A stretch of DNA of 64,000 bases from Streptomyces sp. NBC_00464 (GTDB taxonomy: Bacteria; Actinomycetota; Actinomycetes; Streptomycetales; Streptomycetaceae), in NCBI RefSeq assembly GCF_036013915.1, contig NZ_CP107899.1:1178001-1242000 (forward strand), given 5' to 3'. The position numbers were made by a program, and so were the translations under genes. Below the pieces are notes generated by a model. The model was not told the DNA's origin and ran no database searches. It was given only the letters and a program-made list of their open reading frames with translations. Below, piece after piece: positions 15,746 through 27,926 of the stretch (position 1 is its first letter; each line of letters starts with the position of its first letter).

Positions 15746-18700
15746 ATGCGCCCCGGATCAGCGCATGCGGTAGTTCTTCAATCGATATTGGGTGCAACTG
15801 TGTTTACACGCGAATCTTGGCAGTGCCTGAAAGACCTGCTCGGTCAGGCTGACGTTCTGGGGCCGGAGGAGCGGCAGCGGGTGCTGTCGGAGTGGAATGA
15901 CACGTCGGTCGAGGTGCCGGGTCTGACGTTTCCCGAGTTGTTCGAGGAGCAGGTCGCGCGGACTCCGCATGCCGTCGCGGTGGTGTTCGAGGACCTGGAG
16001 GTCACGTACGAGGAGTTGAACGCGCGGGCCAACCGCCTGGCGCGGCTCCTCATCGCACGGGGCGTGGGGCCGGAGCGGATCGTGGCCTTGGCAGTGCCGC
16101 GGTCGGTGGAGATGATCGTCGCCCTGCTCGCGGTCATGAAGGCCGGCGGCGCCTACCTGCCGATCGACACGAAGTATCCGGCGGACCGGATCGCCTACAT
16201 GCTGCGAGACGCCGAGCCCGCGCTGCTGCTCACCCTGCGCGGCGTCGACACCCACACGCTCGGCGCGGCCACCGAGCGCCTGGTCCTGGATGATCCGCGG
16301 ACCGTGGAGCACCTCGCCTCGTACGCGACGTCACCGGTCACCGACGCTCACCGGCTGAGCCCCGCCACGGTGGCCCACCCGGCATACGTGATCTACACAT
16401 CCGGATCAACCGGCCGCCCCAAGGGCGTCGTCGTCACCCACACGGGCGTGCCCAGCCTCGCCGGCCAGTACGCCCAGGCCCTGGCCATGGATACCCGCAG
16501 CCGGATGCTGCAATTCGCCTCGACGAGCTTCGACGCCCACGTGGCAGAGGTGGTCATGGCACTGGCGGCCGGTGCGGCACTCGTCGTGGCCCCTGCCGAG
16601 CAGCTCCGGCCCGGTCCCGAGCTCGAACACGTCATCACCGAACAGCGCATCACCCACATGACACTGCCGCCCGCGGTGCTGAGTGTGCTGTCGCTCGACG
16701 CCCTGTCACAGGTGAGCACGCTGATCGTCGGGGGCGAGGCGGTCTCTGCGGACGTGGTCCGGGTCTGGGCGCCGGGCCGGACCCTGATCAACGGGTACGG
16801 GCCGACGGAGTCCACGATTCTCGCCACCATGAGCGGGCCCCTGGTGAGCGGTGGTCTGCCGCCGATCGGCGGCCCGGTTCTCCATACCCACGTCTATGTG
16901 CTGGACGAGGCGCTTCAACCGGTTCCCGCGGGTGTGGCCGGCGAGCTGTACATCGCGGGCCCGGGGCTGGCGCGCGGCTACCTGGGAAGGCCGGCCACGA
17001 CAGCGGAACGGTTCGTGGCCGATCCCTTCGGACCCGCCGGGACACGGATGTACCGCTCGGGCGACCTCGTGCGCTGGACGGACAACGGCGAACTGGAGTA
17101 CGTCGGAAGAGCGGACCACCAGGTCAAGGTGCGCGGCTTCCGCATCGAACCGGGCGAGATCGAAGCGGTCCTCACCAGCCACGAATCCGTCGCCCGCGCC
17201 GTGGTGACCGTCCGCGAGGACCAGCCCGGCGACAAACGCGTCATCGCCTACGTAACCCCCGCAGCCCACAACAGCCCCCCGGACGAGCGGGTCCTGCGGG
17301 CCCTCTGCGGTCGGTCCCTGCCGGAGTTCATGGTGCCCGCGGCCCTCGTCACAATGGACGAGTTCCCGCTCACGCCGAACGGGAAGCTGGACCGGAACTC
17401 TCTGCCGGCTCCTCGCTACACGGCCGGCGCCACCGGCCGCCCACCGCGGACTCCGCGGGAGGAGACTCTCTGCGATCTCTTCGCGGAGGTCCTCGGTCTG
17501 GAGCGGGTCGGCATCGACGACGGGTTCTTCGACCTCGGCGGCCACTCACTCCTGGCTACGCGGCTCGTCAGCCGAATCCGGACGCAGCTGGGCGTCGAGC
17601 TGACGATCGGTACCCTGTTCGACGCTCCCACCCCCGCCAGGCTGGGTGACGCCCTCGGGACCGCGCCCGAGTCCCGAAGGACCCTCCGGGCGCAGCCGCG
17701 TCCGGACCCGCTCCCCTTGTCGTTCGCCCAGCGTCGACTGTGGTTTCTGGACCATCTCGAGGGGCCGAATGCCACGTACAACGAGTCTTCCGCCTTTCGC
17801 CTGAAGGGCAACCTGGATACGGGGGCTCTGCGCGCCGCTCTCCTGGACGTGGCCGACCGGCACGAAGCCTTGCGGACCGTCTTTCCCGAGGTGGACGGCG
17901 AGCCGTGCCAGCGCGTCGTACCGGCGGACGAAGTGCGGCTTGGGTTGGACCTGGTGGAGGTAACCGAAGCCTCACTCGGCGGAGCGATCAGCGAGGCCGT
18001 GCGGCGGACGTTTGATCTGGGCTCGGATCTGCCGCTTCGCGCCTCACTGTTCGCCGTGGCGCCGCAGGAGCACGTGCTCCTGCTGGTGACACACCACATC
18101 GCTTGCGACGGCTGGTCGTTGGCGCCACTGGCCCAGGACCTGTCGCTGGCGTACGCGGCACGGCAGAGCGGCGATGTCCCGACCTGGTCGCCGCTGGCGG
18201 TGCAGTACGCGGACTACACCCTCTGGCAGCGCGGCCTGCTGGGTGAGTCCGACGATCCGGACAGCGTGTACACACGCCAGCTCGCCTACTGGACTCAGGT
18301 ACTCGACGGGCTGCCGGACGTCCTGGAGCTCCCAACAGATCGCCCTCGGCCGGCGATCCAGAGCCACCGGGGTGGCGTCGTCGAGTTCCTGTGCGAGGGT
18401 GATCTGCATCGTGGCTTGGAGCAGCTGGCACGCGAACACGGGTGCACGCTCTTCATGGTCGTGCAGGCTGGTATCGCGGCGTTGCTGACGCGCCTCGGTG
18501 CGGGTACCGACATTCCGATCGGGTCGCCTATCGCGGGGCGCACGGATGAGGCCCTCGACGAACTTGTCGGATTCTTCGTCAATACTCTTGTGCTGCGTAC
18601 CGACACGTCCGGAAACCCGAGCTTCCGTGAACTGCTCAGCCGGGTTCGGGAAAGCGATCTGGCGGCGTACAACCACCAGGACCTTCCCTTCGACCGGCTG

Positions 18701-21700
18701 GTGGAGGCCCTCAACCCGGATCGGTCCCTTGACCGCAATCCCCTGTTCCAGGTCATGCTGGCCTTCCAGAACAACACACAAGCCGCATGGGACATCGCCG
18801 GCGTCACTACCGAGGACGAGCCGGTCCCGTCCGATGTCGCGAAGTTCGACCTGGCGTTCTCGATACGTGGAGCGGCCGACAGCGGCGCGGACGCCACCGG
18901 GTTCAGCGGGACTCTTGAGTACTCGGCCGATCTGTTCGACAGGGCGTCGGCTGACGCTATGGCGACTCGTCTCATGCGGCTGCTGCGGGCCGTCGTCGCG
19001 GATCCCGATCTGCGCATGGGCGAAGTTGACGTTCTGGGGCCGGAGGAGCGGCAGCGGGTGCTGTCGGAGTGGAATGACACGTCGGTCGAGGTGCCGGGTC
19101 TGACGTTTCCCGAGTTGTTCGAGGAGCAGGTCGCGCGGACTCCGCATGCCGTCGCGGTGGTGTTCGAGGACCTGGAGGTCACGTACGAGGAGTTGAACGC
19201 GCGGGCCAACCGCCTGGCGCGGCTCCTCATCGCACGGGGCGTGGGGCCGGAGCGGATCGTGGCCTTGGCAGTGCCGCGGTCGGTGGAGATGATCGTCGCC
19301 CTGCTCGCGGTCATGAAGGCCGGCGGCGCCTACCTGCCGATCGACACGAAGTATCCGGCGGACCGGATCGCCTACATGCTGCGAGACGCCGAGCCCGCGC
19401 TGCTGCTCACCCTGCGCGGCGTCGACACCCACACGCTCGGCGCGGCCACCGAGCGCCTGGTCCTGGATGATCCGCGGACCGTGGAGCACCTCGCCTCGTA
19501 CGCGACGTCACCGGTCACCGACGCTCACCGGCTGAGCCCCGCCACGGTGGCCCACCCGGCATACGTGATCTACACATCCGGATCAACCGGCCGCCCCAAG
19601 GGCGTCGTCGTCACCCACACGGGCGTGCCCAGCCTCGCCGGCCAGTACATCCGGGCAGCGGGGACCACGGATGCCGGCAGCCGGGTACTGCAGTTCTCCT
19701 CGCCGAGTTTCGACATGCATGTCCCGGACGTGCTCATGGCACTCGGAGCGGGTGCGGCCCTGGTCATGGCGCCCGCCGAGCAGCTCCTGCCCGGTCCCGG
19801 GCTTGAGCGCCTCATCACCGAACACCGCATCACCCACCTGGAGTTGCCGCCCGCGGTGCTGAGCGTCCTGCCACCTGACGCCCTGCCTCACGTGAGCACG
19901 CTGATGGTCGCGGGGGAGGCGCTTTCCGAAGAACTCATCCGTCTCTGGGCTCCTGGCCGCACCATGATCAACGCGTATGGACCGACGGAGTTCACCGTCT
20001 GCGCCACCATGAGCGGGCCCCTGGTGAGCGGTCATGTCCCGCCGATCGGTCGCCCGAACTTCAATACCCACGTCTATGTGCTGGACGAGGCGCTTCAACC
20101 GGTTCCCGCGGGTGTGGCCGGCGAGCTGTACATCGCGGGCCCGGGGCTGGCGCGCGGCTACCTGGGAAGGCCGGCCACGACAGCGGAACGGTTCGTGGCC
20201 GATCCCTTCGGACCCGCCGGGACACGGATGTACCGCTCGGGCGACCTCGTGCGCTGGACGGACAACGGCGAACTGGAGTACGTCGGAAGAGCGGACCACC
20301 AGGTCAAGGTGCGCGGCTTCCGCATCGAACCGGGCGAGATCGAAGCGGTCCTCACCAGCCACGAATCCGTCGCCCGCGCCGTGGTGACCGTCCGCGAGGA
20401 CCAGCCCGGCGACAAACGCGTCATCGCCTACGTAACCCCCGCAGCCCACAACAGCCCCCCGGACGAGCTCTCTGACGCCCAGCGGGTCGCCGAGTGGCAG
20501 GCGATCCAGGATCAGCACTACCGAAGCGACGCCGCGGCCGAGGACGACTTCGCCGGCTGGGCGAGCAGCTACGACGGTCGGCGGATCCCGGTCGAGCAGA
20601 TGGAGCAATGGCGCGGCGAGACCGTAAGCCGCGTCCTGAAGCTCAACCCGAAGCGCGTGTTGGAGATCGGCGTCGGCAGCGGCCTCATCCTGTCCAAGGT
20701 CGCTCCGCACTGCGAGTCCTACTGGGGTGCGGACCTTTCGGCGGAGGTCATCGGCCGCCTGAGCCGGCGCGTGGCCGACGAGCCGCGTCTTTCCGGCAGA
20801 GTCCACTTGCTCAACCGGCCGGCGGACGACTTCGACGGCATCCCCCAGGGACACTTCGACGTCATCGTCATCAACTCCGTGATCCAGTACTTCCCGAGCG
20901 GCGAGTATCTGAAGCGGGTACTGCTCAAGGCTATGGAACACCTGGCGCCCGGCGGCACCGTGTTCCTCGGTGACGTGCGGAACCTGAAGCTGCTCGGATG
21001 CTTCCACGCGGCGGTCTCCATGAGGGGAATCGAGGCGCGCCCGGGAAGCACCGAGCATGCCGCGGCGATGAAGCGCAGCATGGACATGGAGCAGGAACTT
21101 CTCGTAGACCCCGACTTCTTCTCCGCGTTCGCGGATGAAACCGATGTGATTTCAGCTCATCGCGTCATGCTCAAGGAACAGGACGCGAAGAACGAACTCT
21201 CGCTCTACCGGTACGACGTCGCGCTCCGCAAGGCGGGCGGCAAGGAGCCGACGCCGCGAGAGGTCCGTGTGCTCATCTGGGGAGTTGACGTACACAGTCT
21301 CACGGAGGCGGCTGGACTCCTCGACCGTGAGCGCCCGGACGCCCTCCTTCTGACAGGCCTGCCGAATGCGAGACTTGTTGCCGACCGCCGCCTGCTGTCC
21401 GCGCTGAGCGGTGAGAGCGCGCCCCCCGACGGGTGGGCTGTCGAGGCGGTCGATCCGGGGCAGATCTGCGACGCCGCCACGAGCAACGGCCTTCGCGCTT
21501 CCCTCGACTGGTCCCGGGAATCCCCCTATTCCTTCGACCTGCTCCTCGTCCCTGAAGGCTTCGACGACCTCGACGGTTTCGCGCGCACCGGCGCCGAGGG
21601 GGCCGCCGGATCCGGTTCCGAGAAGTTCTTCAACGTGCCGAACTCTTCGCGGCCGGAGGCCTTGAACACCGAGACTCTGATCCGTCGCGTGCAGGAGTCC

Positions 21701-22090
21701 CTGCCCGAGTACATGGTCCCGGCGGCCGTCGTGGTACTGGACGACTTCCCCTTGACCTCGAACGGGAAGCTGGATCGTGCCGCGCTCCCGGCTCCGGAAG
21801 CGCGTCGGTCGGTCGCGCACCGGTCGGCCCGAACCCCTGTGGAGGAGACTCTGTGCGGCCTGTTCGCCGAGGTCCTGGGGTTGGACGAGGTCGGGATCGA
21901 TGACGGGTTCTTCGAGCTGGGAGGCCACTCGCTCCTTGCCACCCGCCTGGTCAGCGGTATTCGTGCCGCCCTCGGCGTAGAAATGCCGCTCGCCACCATA
22001 TTTGACTCTCCTCGCGTATCCGAGATCGCAATGATGGTGGGCGTCGCGGAGAAGGCTCGACCGGCACTGCGCCGCATGCCCCGGAAGTGA
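15746..22090 (+). CDS. NRPS protein: A-T-C-A-NMT-T
   Basis: About 2114 residues from the chosen start. The domains in order are: A1 (A3 motif [12 protein letters not shown] near 214, A10 NGKLD near 545), T1 (Ser601), C (from about 655, HHIACDG at 783), A2 (A3 motif near 1273), an N-methyltransferase inserted between the A8 and A10 motifs of A2 (about 1575-1980, SAM loop VLEIGVGSG, signature [10 protein letters not shown]), the rest of A2 (NGKLD), and T2 (Ser2062). By-eye pocket codes are D-A-A-T-I-G-G-I-L-K for A1 and D-M-P-E-M-A-A-V-C-K for A2; I do not recognise either. The second residue is therefore N-methylated. The ATG at 15746 has no good ribosome binding site; GTG at 15641 (inside the preceding gene) and GTG at 15800 are alternatives. 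No condensation domain precedes A1, so this protein may start the chain. Confidence 0.93.
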   Translation: MRPGSAHAVVLQSILGATVFTRESWQCLKDLLGQADVLGPEERQRVLSEWNDTSVEVPGLTFPELFEEQVARTPHAVAVVFEDLEVTYEELNARANRLARLLIARGVGPERIVALAVPRSVEMIVALLAVMKAGGAYLPIDTKYPADRIAYMLRDAEPALLLTLRGVDTHTLGAATERLVLDDPRTVEHLASYATSPVTDAHRLSPATVAHPAYVIYTSGSTGRPKGVVVTHTGVPSLAGQYAQALAMDTRSRMLQFASTSFDAHVAEVVMALAAGAALVVAPAEQLRPGPELEHVITEQRITHMTLPPAVLSVLSLDALSQVSTLIVGGEAVSADVVRVWAPGRTLINGYGPTESTILATMSGPLVSGGLPPIGGPVLHTHVYVLDEALQPVPAGVAGELYIAGPGLARGYLGRPATTAERFVADPFGPAGTRMYRSGDLVRWTDNGELEYVGRADHQVKVRGFRIEPGEIEAVLTSHESVARAVVTVREDQPGDKRVIAYVTPAAHNSPPDERVLRALCGRSLPEFMVPAALVTMDEFPLTPNGKLDRNSLPAPRYTAGATGRPPRTPREETLCDLFAEVLGLERVGIDDGFFDLGGHSLLATRLVSRIRTQLGVELTIGTLFDAPTPARLGDALGTAPESRRTLRAQPRPDPLPLSFAQRRLWFLDHLEGPNATYNESSAFRLKGNLDTGALRAALLDVADRHEALRTVFPEVDGEPCQRVVPADEVRLGLDLVEVTEASLGGAISEAVRRTFDLGSDLPLRASLFAVAPQEHVLLLVTHHIACDGWSLAPLAQDLSLAYAARQSGDVPTWSPLAVQYADYTLWQRGLLGESDDPDSVYTRQLAYWTQVLDGLPDVLELPTDRPRPAIQSHRGGVVEFLCEGDLHRGLEQLAREHGCTLFMVVQAGIAALLTRLGAGTDIPIGSPIAGRTDEALDELVGFFVNTLVLRTDTSGNPSFRELLSRVRESDLAAYNHQDLPFDRLVEALNPDRSLDRNPLFQVMLAFQNNTQAAWDIAGVTTEDEPVPSDVAKFDLAFSIRGAADSGADATGFSGTLEYSADLFDRASADAMATRLMRLLRAVVADPDLRMGEVDVLGPEERQRVLSEWNDTSVEVPGLTFPELFEEQVARTPHAVAVVFEDLEVTYEELNARANRLARLLIARGVGPERIVALAVPRSVEMIVALLAVMKAGGAYLPIDTKYPADRIAYMLRDAEPALLLTLRGVDTHTLGAATERLVLDDPRTVEHLASYATSPVTDAHRLSPATVAHPAYVIYTSGSTGRPKGVVVTHTGVPSLAGQYIRAAGTTDAGSRVLQFSSPSFDMHVPDVLMALGAGAALVMAPAEQLLPGPGLERLITEHRITHLELPPAVLSVLPPDALPHVSTLMVAGEALSEELIRLWAPGRTMINAYGPTEFTVCATMSGPLVSGHVPPIGRPNFNTHVYVLDEALQPVPAGVAGELYIAGPGLARGYLGRPATTAERFVADPFGPAGTRMYRSGDLVRWTDNGELEYVGRADHQVKVRGFRIEPGEIEAVLTSHESVARAVVTVREDQPGDKRVIAYVTPAAHNSPPDELSDAQRVAEWQAIQDQHYRSDAAAEDDFAGWASSYDGRRIPVEQMEQWRGETVSRVLKLNPKRVLEIGVGSGLILSKVAPHCESYWGADLSAEVIGRLSRRVADEPRLSGRVHLLNRPADDFDGIPQGHFDVIVINSVIQYFPSGEYLKRVLLKAMEHLAPGGTVFLGDVRNLKLLGCFHAAVSMRGIEARPGSTEHAAAMKRSMDMEQELLVDPDFFSAFADETDVISAHRVMLKEQDAKNELSLYRYDVALRKAGGKEPTPREVRVLIWGVDVHSLTEAAGLLDRERPDALLLTGLPNARLVADRRLLSALSGESAPPDGWAVEAVDPGQICDAATSNGLRASLDWSRESPYSFDLLLVPEGFDDLDGFARTGAEGAAGSGSEKFFNVPNSSRPEALNTETLIRRVQESLPEYMVPAAVVVLDDFPLTSNGKLDRAALPAPEARRSVAHRSARTPVEETLCGLFAEVLGLDEVGIDDGFFELGGHSLLATRLVSGIRAALGVEMPLATIFDSPRVSEIAMMVGVAEKARPALRRMPRK
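15850..16471 (+). repeat. Duplicated A-domain N-terminal block, copy 1
   Basis: By direct comparison this 622-base block reads identical to 19027-19648. It covers the linker before the A domain and the A1-A3 motifs of the first A domain, ending at the Gly-Gln-Tyr codons just after A3. Confidence 0.9.
16884..17288 (+). repeat. Duplicated A-domain C-terminal block, copy 1
   Basis: This 405-base block reads identical to 20064-20468. It covers the part of the first A domain after A5, through A7 and A8. The identity stops exactly where the second A domain receives its methyltransferase insertion. Confidence 0.9.
19027..19648 (+). repeat. Duplicated A-domain N-terminal block, copy 2
   Basis: Second copy of the 622-base block at 15850-16471, here at the start of the second A domain. 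The following 415 bases (19649-20063), holding motifs A4 to A5 and the substrate pocket, differ from the 412-base counterpart in copy 1. Confidence 0.9.
20064..20468 (+). repeat. Duplicated A-domain C-terminal block, copy 2
   Basis: Second copy of the 405-base block at 16884-17288. It ends at the boundary of the N-methyltransferase insertion. Confidence 0.9.
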
Positions 22091-25000
22091 GAATGCATAT
22101 GCACCCCTTGTCGTTCGCGCAGCGCCGCCTCTGGCTTCTGGAAAACCTGAACGGGCCCAGCTCCGCATACAACCTGCCGGCAGCATTTCGGTTGTCGGGT
22201 GCGTTGAACGTGGTCGCGTTGCGAGAAGCCCTCAATGACGTCGTGTCCCGACATGAGTCGCTGCGGACCGCCTTCCCCGAGGTGGAGGGCGAGCCGTACC
22301 AACAGGTCCTGGAGACCGGTTCGGTCCAGGTCACGTTCGATGTCCACGACGTCACCGAGACGGAGCTGGAGGAGCACGTCGCTCGGGCCGTGCAGAGGAC
22401 CTTTGACCTGGGCACGGAGATCCCGCTCCGCGCATCCCTCTTCTTCGTACGCCCGGACGATTGCGTGCTCGTCCTGGTGATGCACCACATCGCCTGTGAC
22501 GGCTGGTCCATGGGGCCGCTCGCGCAGGATCTCCTGACCGCGTACGAGGCAAGGTGCGCCGGACATACCCCGTCGTGGGAGGCGCTGCCGACGCAGTACG
22601 TGGACTACACACTCTGGCAACAGGACGTCCTGGGGGACGTCGATGACCCAGAGAGTGTCTTTGCCCGCCAACTCGCCTACTGGACAGCGGCGCTCGACGG
22701 CGCGCCGGACGTGCTGGAGCTGCCCACTGTGCGTCCGCGGCCGGCGGTGGCGAGCCATCGGGGTGATGCCGTTACCTTCCGGTGCGGGCCGGAACTGCGC
22801 GGCAGACTGTTCGAGCTGGCCCGCGAAACTCAGTCCACCTTGTTCATGGTGGTACAGGCGGCGCTCTCCGGTCTGCTGACGCGACTCGGGGCGGGTACGG
22901 ACATCCCCATCGGCTCGGCCGTCGCCGGGCGCACGGACGAGGCCCTGGACGACCTGGTCGGATTCTTTGTCAACACGCTGGTGCTGCGCACCGACACCTC
23001 AGGGGATCCGAGCTTCCGTGAGCTGCTGCGGCGGGTGAAAGACGTAGACCTGGCAGCGTACTCGCACCAGGAGCTTCCCTTCGAGAAGCTCGTCGAGGTG
23101 CTCAACCCGAAGCGCTCCATGGCTCGTCATCCTCTGTTCCAGGTCATGCTGGCATTCGACAACAACTCACAGGCCGCGTGGAAACTTCCCGGAGTGCGGG
23201 TGAGCGAGTTGCCCGTGCGCCTCGGGGCGGAGAAGTTCGACCTCAGTTTCTCCTTCAGTGATGCCGGGGACGACCTGAGCGGAATGCTCAGCTACGCGAC
23301 AGATCTGTTCGACCAGCAGTCGGCGGACCTGATCGCGGCGAGGCTCGTACGCTTCCTTGAGGAAGTGGCCGCGGACCCGGACCTGCCCCTGGGCCAGGTG
23401 GACGTCCTCTCGGCCGACGAACGGCGCCGGCTCATGGTGGAGCCGAACGACTCCGCAGGCGAGGTTCCGGAGCAGTCTCTGGCCGAGCTGTTCGCGGCCC
23501 AGGCCGCCCGGACCCCGGACGCCGTGGCGTTGGTGTTCCAGGGTCAGGAGGTCAGCTACGCGGACTTGAACGGGCGCGCGAACCAATTGGCCCACTACCT
23601 GATCGGTCAGGGCGTCGGGCCCGAGCAGCTGGTGGGAATGGCGGTCCCGCGGTCCGTCGAGATGGTGGTCTCGATCCTGGGCATCCTGAAGGCGGGTGGA
23701 GCGTATCTTCCGATCGACACGGATTACCCTGCGGATCGCATCGACTTCATCCTCCGCGACGCCCGGCCGAGCCTGGTCCTGGGCTGTGAGAGCACCGGTG
23801 GCTCCCTCGGTCCCGGCACGACAGCGGGGCCTGCCAGGGTCGACATCGACTCCCCTGCCTTCGCCGAGGTCCTCGGCGGACTCCCGTCAGGAAATCCTGA
23901 ACTGAGGCACGGTTCGCACGCCGACCGCCGCCTGAACCCCGTCTACGTGATCTACACCTCCGGTTCGACAGGGAAGCCCAAGGGCGTACTCACCTCGAAC
24001 GGCTGCCTCCTCAGCTCGCTCGGGTCCATGCAGCAGAAGCTCGGCCTGGAGTCCGGCGACCGGTTCCTCGCGATTTCCAGCGTCTCGTTCGACACGTCGG
24101 CTCTGGAGATGTTCCTGCCGTTGCTCGCGGGAGCCGCCATGGTGATGGCCACCCGGGAGGACGCGAAGGACCCGGAGGCTGTGGCGTCGCTCATCGACGA
24201 GGCGCACATCACCCTCGTCCAGGGCACTCCGCCCTGGTGGCAGTCGCTCGTGGACAGCGGAGTCCGGTGGAAGCAGGACATCAAGGCGCTGGTGGGCGGA
24301 GAGACACTTTCCGATCTGCTGGGCCGCCAGCTGTGCGAAATAGCCGAGTCCGTCATGAACGTCTACGGGCCCACCGAGACGACCATCTGGACGACCGTCG
24401 GACGGGTGACCGCGGGGAGACGGATGCCACCGATCGGCCGGCCGATTCCCCACGCGAAGGTCTATGTCCTCGATGCCTTCCTGCAGCCGTCGCCGGGCGG
24501 AGTGACCGGCGAGCTGTACATCGCGGGAGCGGGGGTGGCCCGTGGCTACGTGAATGGCGCGGGGGCCACGGCTCAGCGTTTCGTCGCGGATCCGTTCGGG
24601 CCTCCAGGCTCTCGGATGTACCGCTCGGGAGACTTGGCGCGCTGGAATCACGACGGTGAGCTGGAGTTCGTCGGCCGGGCGGACCACCAGGTCAAGGTGC
24701 GTGGTTTCAGGATCGAGCTCGGCGAGATCGAGGCGGTTCTGACCGGCCACGACGCCGTCGCTCGTGCGGTGGTCGTGGTGCGGGAGGACCAGCCGGGAGA
24801 CAGACGCATTGTCGCCTACGTGACCCCTGCGGCCGGAACGGATGCGGTGGACGGCCGTGCGCTGCGCGGTTACTGCGGCCGAGCGGTGCCGGAGTACATG
24901 GTGCCGGCCGCGGTCGTAGCGCTCGAAGAGTTCCCGCTCACGCCGAACGGGAAGGTGGACCGCGAGGCCTTCCCTTCTCCTTCGCCGGATCGCCACCGCA

Positions 25001-26082
25001 CAGGGCGTGCGCCGCGGAACGCGCAGGAGGCGCTGCTGTGCCGGCTGTTCGCAGACGTGCTCGGACTGGAGTCGGTCGGGATCGACGACGACTTCTTCGA
25101 TCTCGGTGGCCATTCGCTGCTGGCCATCCGGCTGATGTCTCGGGCGCGTGCCAGGCTAGGCGTCGCGTGGGGCATTCGTGAGCTGTTCCAGTACCCCACC
25201 GCGAGCGGGTTGGCGGCGCTGGTCGCAGCGGAAGAGGGGCAGGAGTCGCCGGCTCCGGTGGGGCAGTATGACGACTACCTGGGCTCGTTGTTCTGCCTGC
25301 GCTCCCAGGGGGACCGGACCCCGGTCTTCTGCGCCGCCCCGGCGATGGGACTCAGCTGGGGGTTCACCGCGCTACTGCCGCTTCTGCCGGAGCGGCCGGT
25401 CTACGCCCTTCAGGACCCCGCGATCACCGATGAGGGCGAGTTGGCGCCGAGCGTTGAAGCGATCGCCGCGCATCACGTGCAACGCATTCGGACGGTCCAG
25501 CCTCACGGCCCCTATCTGTTGATGGGCCGCTCCTTCGGTGGGCTTGTCGCCTACGAGGTGGCGGCGCAGCTGGAGCGGCAGGGCGAATCGGTGGCCTTCC
25601 TCGGTCTGCTGGACGCGCTGCAACTCGGGTCCGATGGCGAGCCGGAGCCCGGGCGGGCGGAAGTGATCGAGCAGGAGTCGCTGCGCATTCTGTTGCGCGA
25701 AGGCATGCCCGAAGCGCCCTACCCGCCCACTCGCGTGCGGGATCGCGCGGAGGTCGTCGCCACCGTGCACCACGCGGAAGGTCCCCTGCACGGGTTGAGC
25801 GAGCGCATGCTCAATCGACTGGTCGACGTATCCGCCAACAGTATTGAGCTGTCCGTCTCCTACCGGCCCTCGCCATACCGGGGCCGCCTGCACTACTTCG
25901 CAGCGATCGCGGACCCGACCACCCTCTCCGCGGCTGCGAAGGAGGAGATGTGGAAGCGCGCTGCGCCTGACACCGTCCTTCGCGAACTGGACTGCCTGCA
26001 CAGGGAAACGCTGACGCCTGGTCCTGCGGCGGTCATTGTCGAGGAGCTCTCCCTCGTGCTCGCTGAGCTCGGAATCCGATAG
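22087..26082 (+). CDS. NRPS termination protein: C-A-T-TE
   Basis: A 1331-residue NRPS protein. The domains in order are: condensation ([15 protein letters not shown] at the start, HHIACDG near 135), adenylation (A3 [12 protein letters not shown] near 620, A10 NGKVD near 957), carrier (LGGHSLL, Ser1010) and a type I thioesterase (about 1064-1331; GRSFGG with Ser1149, likely His1305). It is the release module that hydrolyses or cyclises the peptide. The by-eye pocket code is D-T-L-G-L-G-V-I-W-K, which I cannot assign; the Trp near the end recalls small-residue codes. The GTG at 22087 overlaps the previous stop by four bases (GTGA); ATGs at 22093 and 22099 are alternative starts. No epimerase domain is seen in any of the three proteins. 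Confidence 0.95.
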   Translation: MRMHMHPLSFAQRRLWLLENLNGPSSAYNLPAAFRLSGALNVVALREALNDVVSRHESLRTAFPEVEGEPYQQVLETGSVQVTFDVHDVTETELEEHVARAVQRTFDLGTEIPLRASLFFVRPDDCVLVLVMHHIACDGWSMGPLAQDLLTAYEARCAGHTPSWEALPTQYVDYTLWQQDVLGDVDDPESVFARQLAYWTAALDGAPDVLELPTVRPRPAVASHRGDAVTFRCGPELRGRLFELARETQSTLFMVVQAALSGLLTRLGAGTDIPIGSAVAGRTDEALDDLVGFFVNTLVLRTDTSGDPSFRELLRRVKDVDLAAYSHQELPFEKLVEVLNPKRSMARHPLFQVMLAFDNNSQAAWKLPGVRVSELPVRLGAEKFDLSFSFSDAGDDLSGMLSYATDLFDQQSADLIAARLVRFLEEVAADPDLPLGQVDVLSADERRRLMVEPNDSAGEVPEQSLAELFAAQAARTPDAVALVFQGQEVSYADLNGRANQLAHYLIGQGVGPEQLVGMAVPRSVEMVVSILGILKAGGAYLPIDTDYPADRIDFILRDARPSLVLGCESTGGSLGPGTTAGPARVDIDSPAFAEVLGGLPSGNPELRHGSHADRRLNPVYVIYTSGSTGKPKGVLTSNGCLLSSLGSMQQKLGLESGDRFLAISSVSFDTSALEMFLPLLAGAAMVMATREDAKDPEAVASLIDEAHITLVQGTPPWWQSLVDSGVRWKQDIKALVGGETLSDLLGRQLCEIAESVMNVYGPTETTIWTTVGRVTAGRRMPPIGRPIPHAKVYVLDAFLQPSPGGVTGELYIAGAGVARGYVNGAGATAQRFVADPFGPPGSRMYRSGDLARWNHDGELEFVGRADHQVKVRGFRIELGEIEAVLTGHDAVARAVVVVREDQPGDRRIVAYVTPAAGTDAVDGRALRGYCGRAVPEYMVPAAVVALEEFPLTPNGKVDREAFPSPSPDRHRTGRAPRNAQEALLCRLFADVLGLESVGIDDDFFDLGGHSLLAIRLMSRARARLGVAWGIRELFQYPTASGLAALVAAEEGQESPAPVGQYDDYLGSLFCLRSQGDRTPVFCAAPAMGLSWGFTALLPLLPERPVYALQDPAITDEGELAPSVEAIAAHHVQRIRTVQPHGPYLLMGRSFGGLVAYEVAAQLERQGESVAFLGLLDALQLGSDGEPEPGRAEVIEQESLRILLREGMPEAPYPPTRVRDRAEVVATVHHAEGPLHGLSERMLNRLVDVSANSIELSVSYRPSPYRGRLHYFAAIADPTTLSAAAKEEMWKRAAPDTVLRELDCLHRETLTPGPAAVIVEELSLVLAELGIR

Positions 26083-26195
26083 AGGGATCTCTGAACTCTC
26101 GGCAGAGAACCGCGGCGGAGCCGGCTGACAGGCACGAGCCGCGACAGCACCCCAGCCCATCCCGTTTGATATTCCTCAACGCACAGGAGAACGCC

Positions 26196-26405
26196 ATGCC
26201 GAACCCGTTCGAAAACCCGGACGGCCAGTACCACGCACTGGTCAACGACGAGAAGCAGTACTCACTGTGGCCTTCGTTCGTGCCAGTCCCGGAAGGCTGG
26301 TCCATCGCGCTCGGCCCCGCGTCCCGTGACGAGTGCCTTGCGTTCGTGAGCGAGACATGGACGGACATGAGGCCGGCCAGCCTTGCGCGCGCGATGGCCG
26401 ACTGA
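26196..26405 (+). CDS. mbtH: MbtH-like protein
   Basis: A 69-residue MbtH-family protein that binds NRPS adenylation domains and helps them fold and work. The family core is visible: NPFENPDGQYHALVNDEKQ, SLWPSFVPVPEGW and the tail ETWTDMRP. The start at 26196 has AGGAG six bases upstream; an in-frame codon at 26166 adds ten residues without homology. It follows the terminal NRPS gene after 113 bases and precedes the exporter gene. One or more of the four A domains here probably depend on it. Confidence 0.95.
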   Translation: MPNPFENPDGQYHALVNDEKQYSLWPSFVPVPEGWSIALGPASRDECLAFVSETWTDMRPASLARAMAD

Positions 26406-26524
26406 GCGCGTCCGACCATCGACCTCTCTCAGGTCGGGCACGGCCGCTGGACCAGTCCCCTGCCACAAACCCGAACCTCATGCCGGTTCATTTTCCACGG
26501 TTTAGAGAAATGTGACACCTTTCC

Positions 26525-27757
26525 ATGAAGCGCTTCGTCAAGGATTCCTTTTCCGGCCTTCCCGGAGATTTTTGGTGGCTGTGGACAGCCACGCTCATCA
26601 ATAGCCTCGGCGGCTTTGTTGGAATCTTCCTGGCGCTCTACCTCACGAACGGCCTGGGCTACTCCCCGAGTTTCACGGGTTTTGTGGTATCTCTGTACGG
26701 CGGCGGGGCCGTGATCTCCTCGATTCTCGGCGGATTTCTGGCCGATCGCATCGGGCGTACGCGCACCATCCTGGCCGCTCAGCTGACGACCGGCATCTCC
26801 ACTCTCCTGCTCGGGTTCGCCGACAGCGCCACAGAGATCTCGACCATGGCGTTCGTGGTGGGGGTATCGGGCGCGGCATCGCGCCCAGCAATCGGTGCGA
26901 CGATCGCAGATCTGGTGGAGGGACCCGAACGGCAGAAGGCGTTTTCGCTGAACTACTGGGCGGGGAATCTGGGGTTCGGCGCATCGGCAGCGATCGTGGG
27001 TATGGTCGCCGAGCACGGGTACCGCCCCCTCTTCATGGCCGAGGCCGCAGCCACGCTTGTCTGCGCAATCCTGGTGTACGTACAGGTACCGGAAACGAGC
27101 GGGAAGCGGAGCCGTGAAAAGACACGGGATTCACGCTTCCTTGCGGGGTATGCCTCCGTGTGCCGGGACTGGTCATTCCTGGGGATCGTGGCAATGACGT
27201 TTCTCATGGCCCTGCTGTTCCAGCAGGCTGCGACCTCATTGCCGATCTCGATGACTCTGGATGGTTTCTCGAGTGCGGACTACGGGACGGTGATCAGCCT
27301 GAACGGGTTCATGATCGTCCTCCTTCAGGTCCCGCTGTCCCGCGTGGTGAAGTCCGTAAGCCCGAGGCGGGCTCTTGCGGTATCGGCGCTCCTGTGCGGA
27401 TTCGGCCTCACCGTCATAACGGGTGCCAGTTCACTGCCGTTCTATTTCTCGGCCGTAGCCATCTGGACTCTGGGGGAGATAATTTTCGCACCCGTGATCA
27501 TGAACGTTGTTTCCCAGATGTCGCCGTCTGCGGCACGAGGGCGATATCAGGGCATGTATCAACTGGCCTTCTCTGGCGCCGCCCTCGTGGCTCCCATCTC
27601 CAGCGGGAATGTGATCGACCAGTTCGGGACCAGAACCATCTGGATCCTGTGCGGCGTCATAGGTACGGTTGCAGCGATCGGTTACCTGACACTGGGGCGG
27701 GCGGCGGAAAGACGGTCAAACAAGTCCGTCGACCTTGCGATAGCTACGCCGAGCTGA
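26525..27757 (+). CDS. MFS transporter, probable product exporter
   Basis: A 410-residue major facilitator protein with about twelve hydrophobic segments, for example WLWTATLINSLGGFVGIFLAL at the N-terminus. The family loop motif between helices 2 and 3 reads GGFLADRIGRTRT (residues 68-80). It belongs to the drug-efflux type of MFS and lies between mbtH and the stand-alone A domain, so export of the peptide, and self-protection, is the likely role. The start ATG at 26525 lacks a strong ribosome binding site; a small hairpin with CGACCT/AGGTCG arms lies upstream at 26420-26436. Confidence 0.9.
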   Translation: MKRFVKDSFSGLPGDFWWLWTATLINSLGGFVGIFLALYLTNGLGYSPSFTGFVVSLYGGGAVISSILGGFLADRIGRTRTILAAQLTTGISTLLLGFADSATEISTMAFVVGVSGAASRPAIGATIADLVEGPERQKAFSLNYWAGNLGFGASAAIVGMVAEHGYRPLFMAEAAATLVCAILVYVQVPETSGKRSREKTRDSRFLAGYASVCRDWSFLGIVAMTFLMALLFQQAATSLPISMTLDGFSSADYGTVISLNGFMIVLLQVPLSRVVKSVSPRRALAVSALLCGFGLTVITGASSLPFYFSAVAIWTLGEIIFAPVIMNVVSQMSPSAARGRYQGMYQLAFSGAALVAPISSGNVIDQFGTRTIWILCGVIGTVAAIGYLTLGRAAERRSNKSVDLAIATPS

Positions 27758-27926
27758 CCGCGTGCGCTTCATTACACAACTGCCCTGCGCGCATTAAATG
27801 CCGCGCCTGTCAGGCGATTCCTGTCGCCGACTGTAACTCCCAAAAGGCTTTAGCGGCCGGTAGAACCGAGAAGGTTACATTGCACAACTACGAACAACCC
27901 GAATTCCCCGCGAAACGGAGGCGGGC

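Noticed and set aside
18044..21058. Two minus-strand open frames of about 480-490 codons inside the second NRPS gene
   Set aside because: Antisense shadows of NRPS domains. Parts of both lie opposite the duplicated A-domain blocks and so repeat an antisense translation already seen opposite the first A domain, with no protein motif.
14020..26082. Epimerase domain or PKS module within the NRPS genes
   Set aside because: All three proteins can be accounted for by C, A, T, NMT and TE domains; no extra domain-length segment remains.
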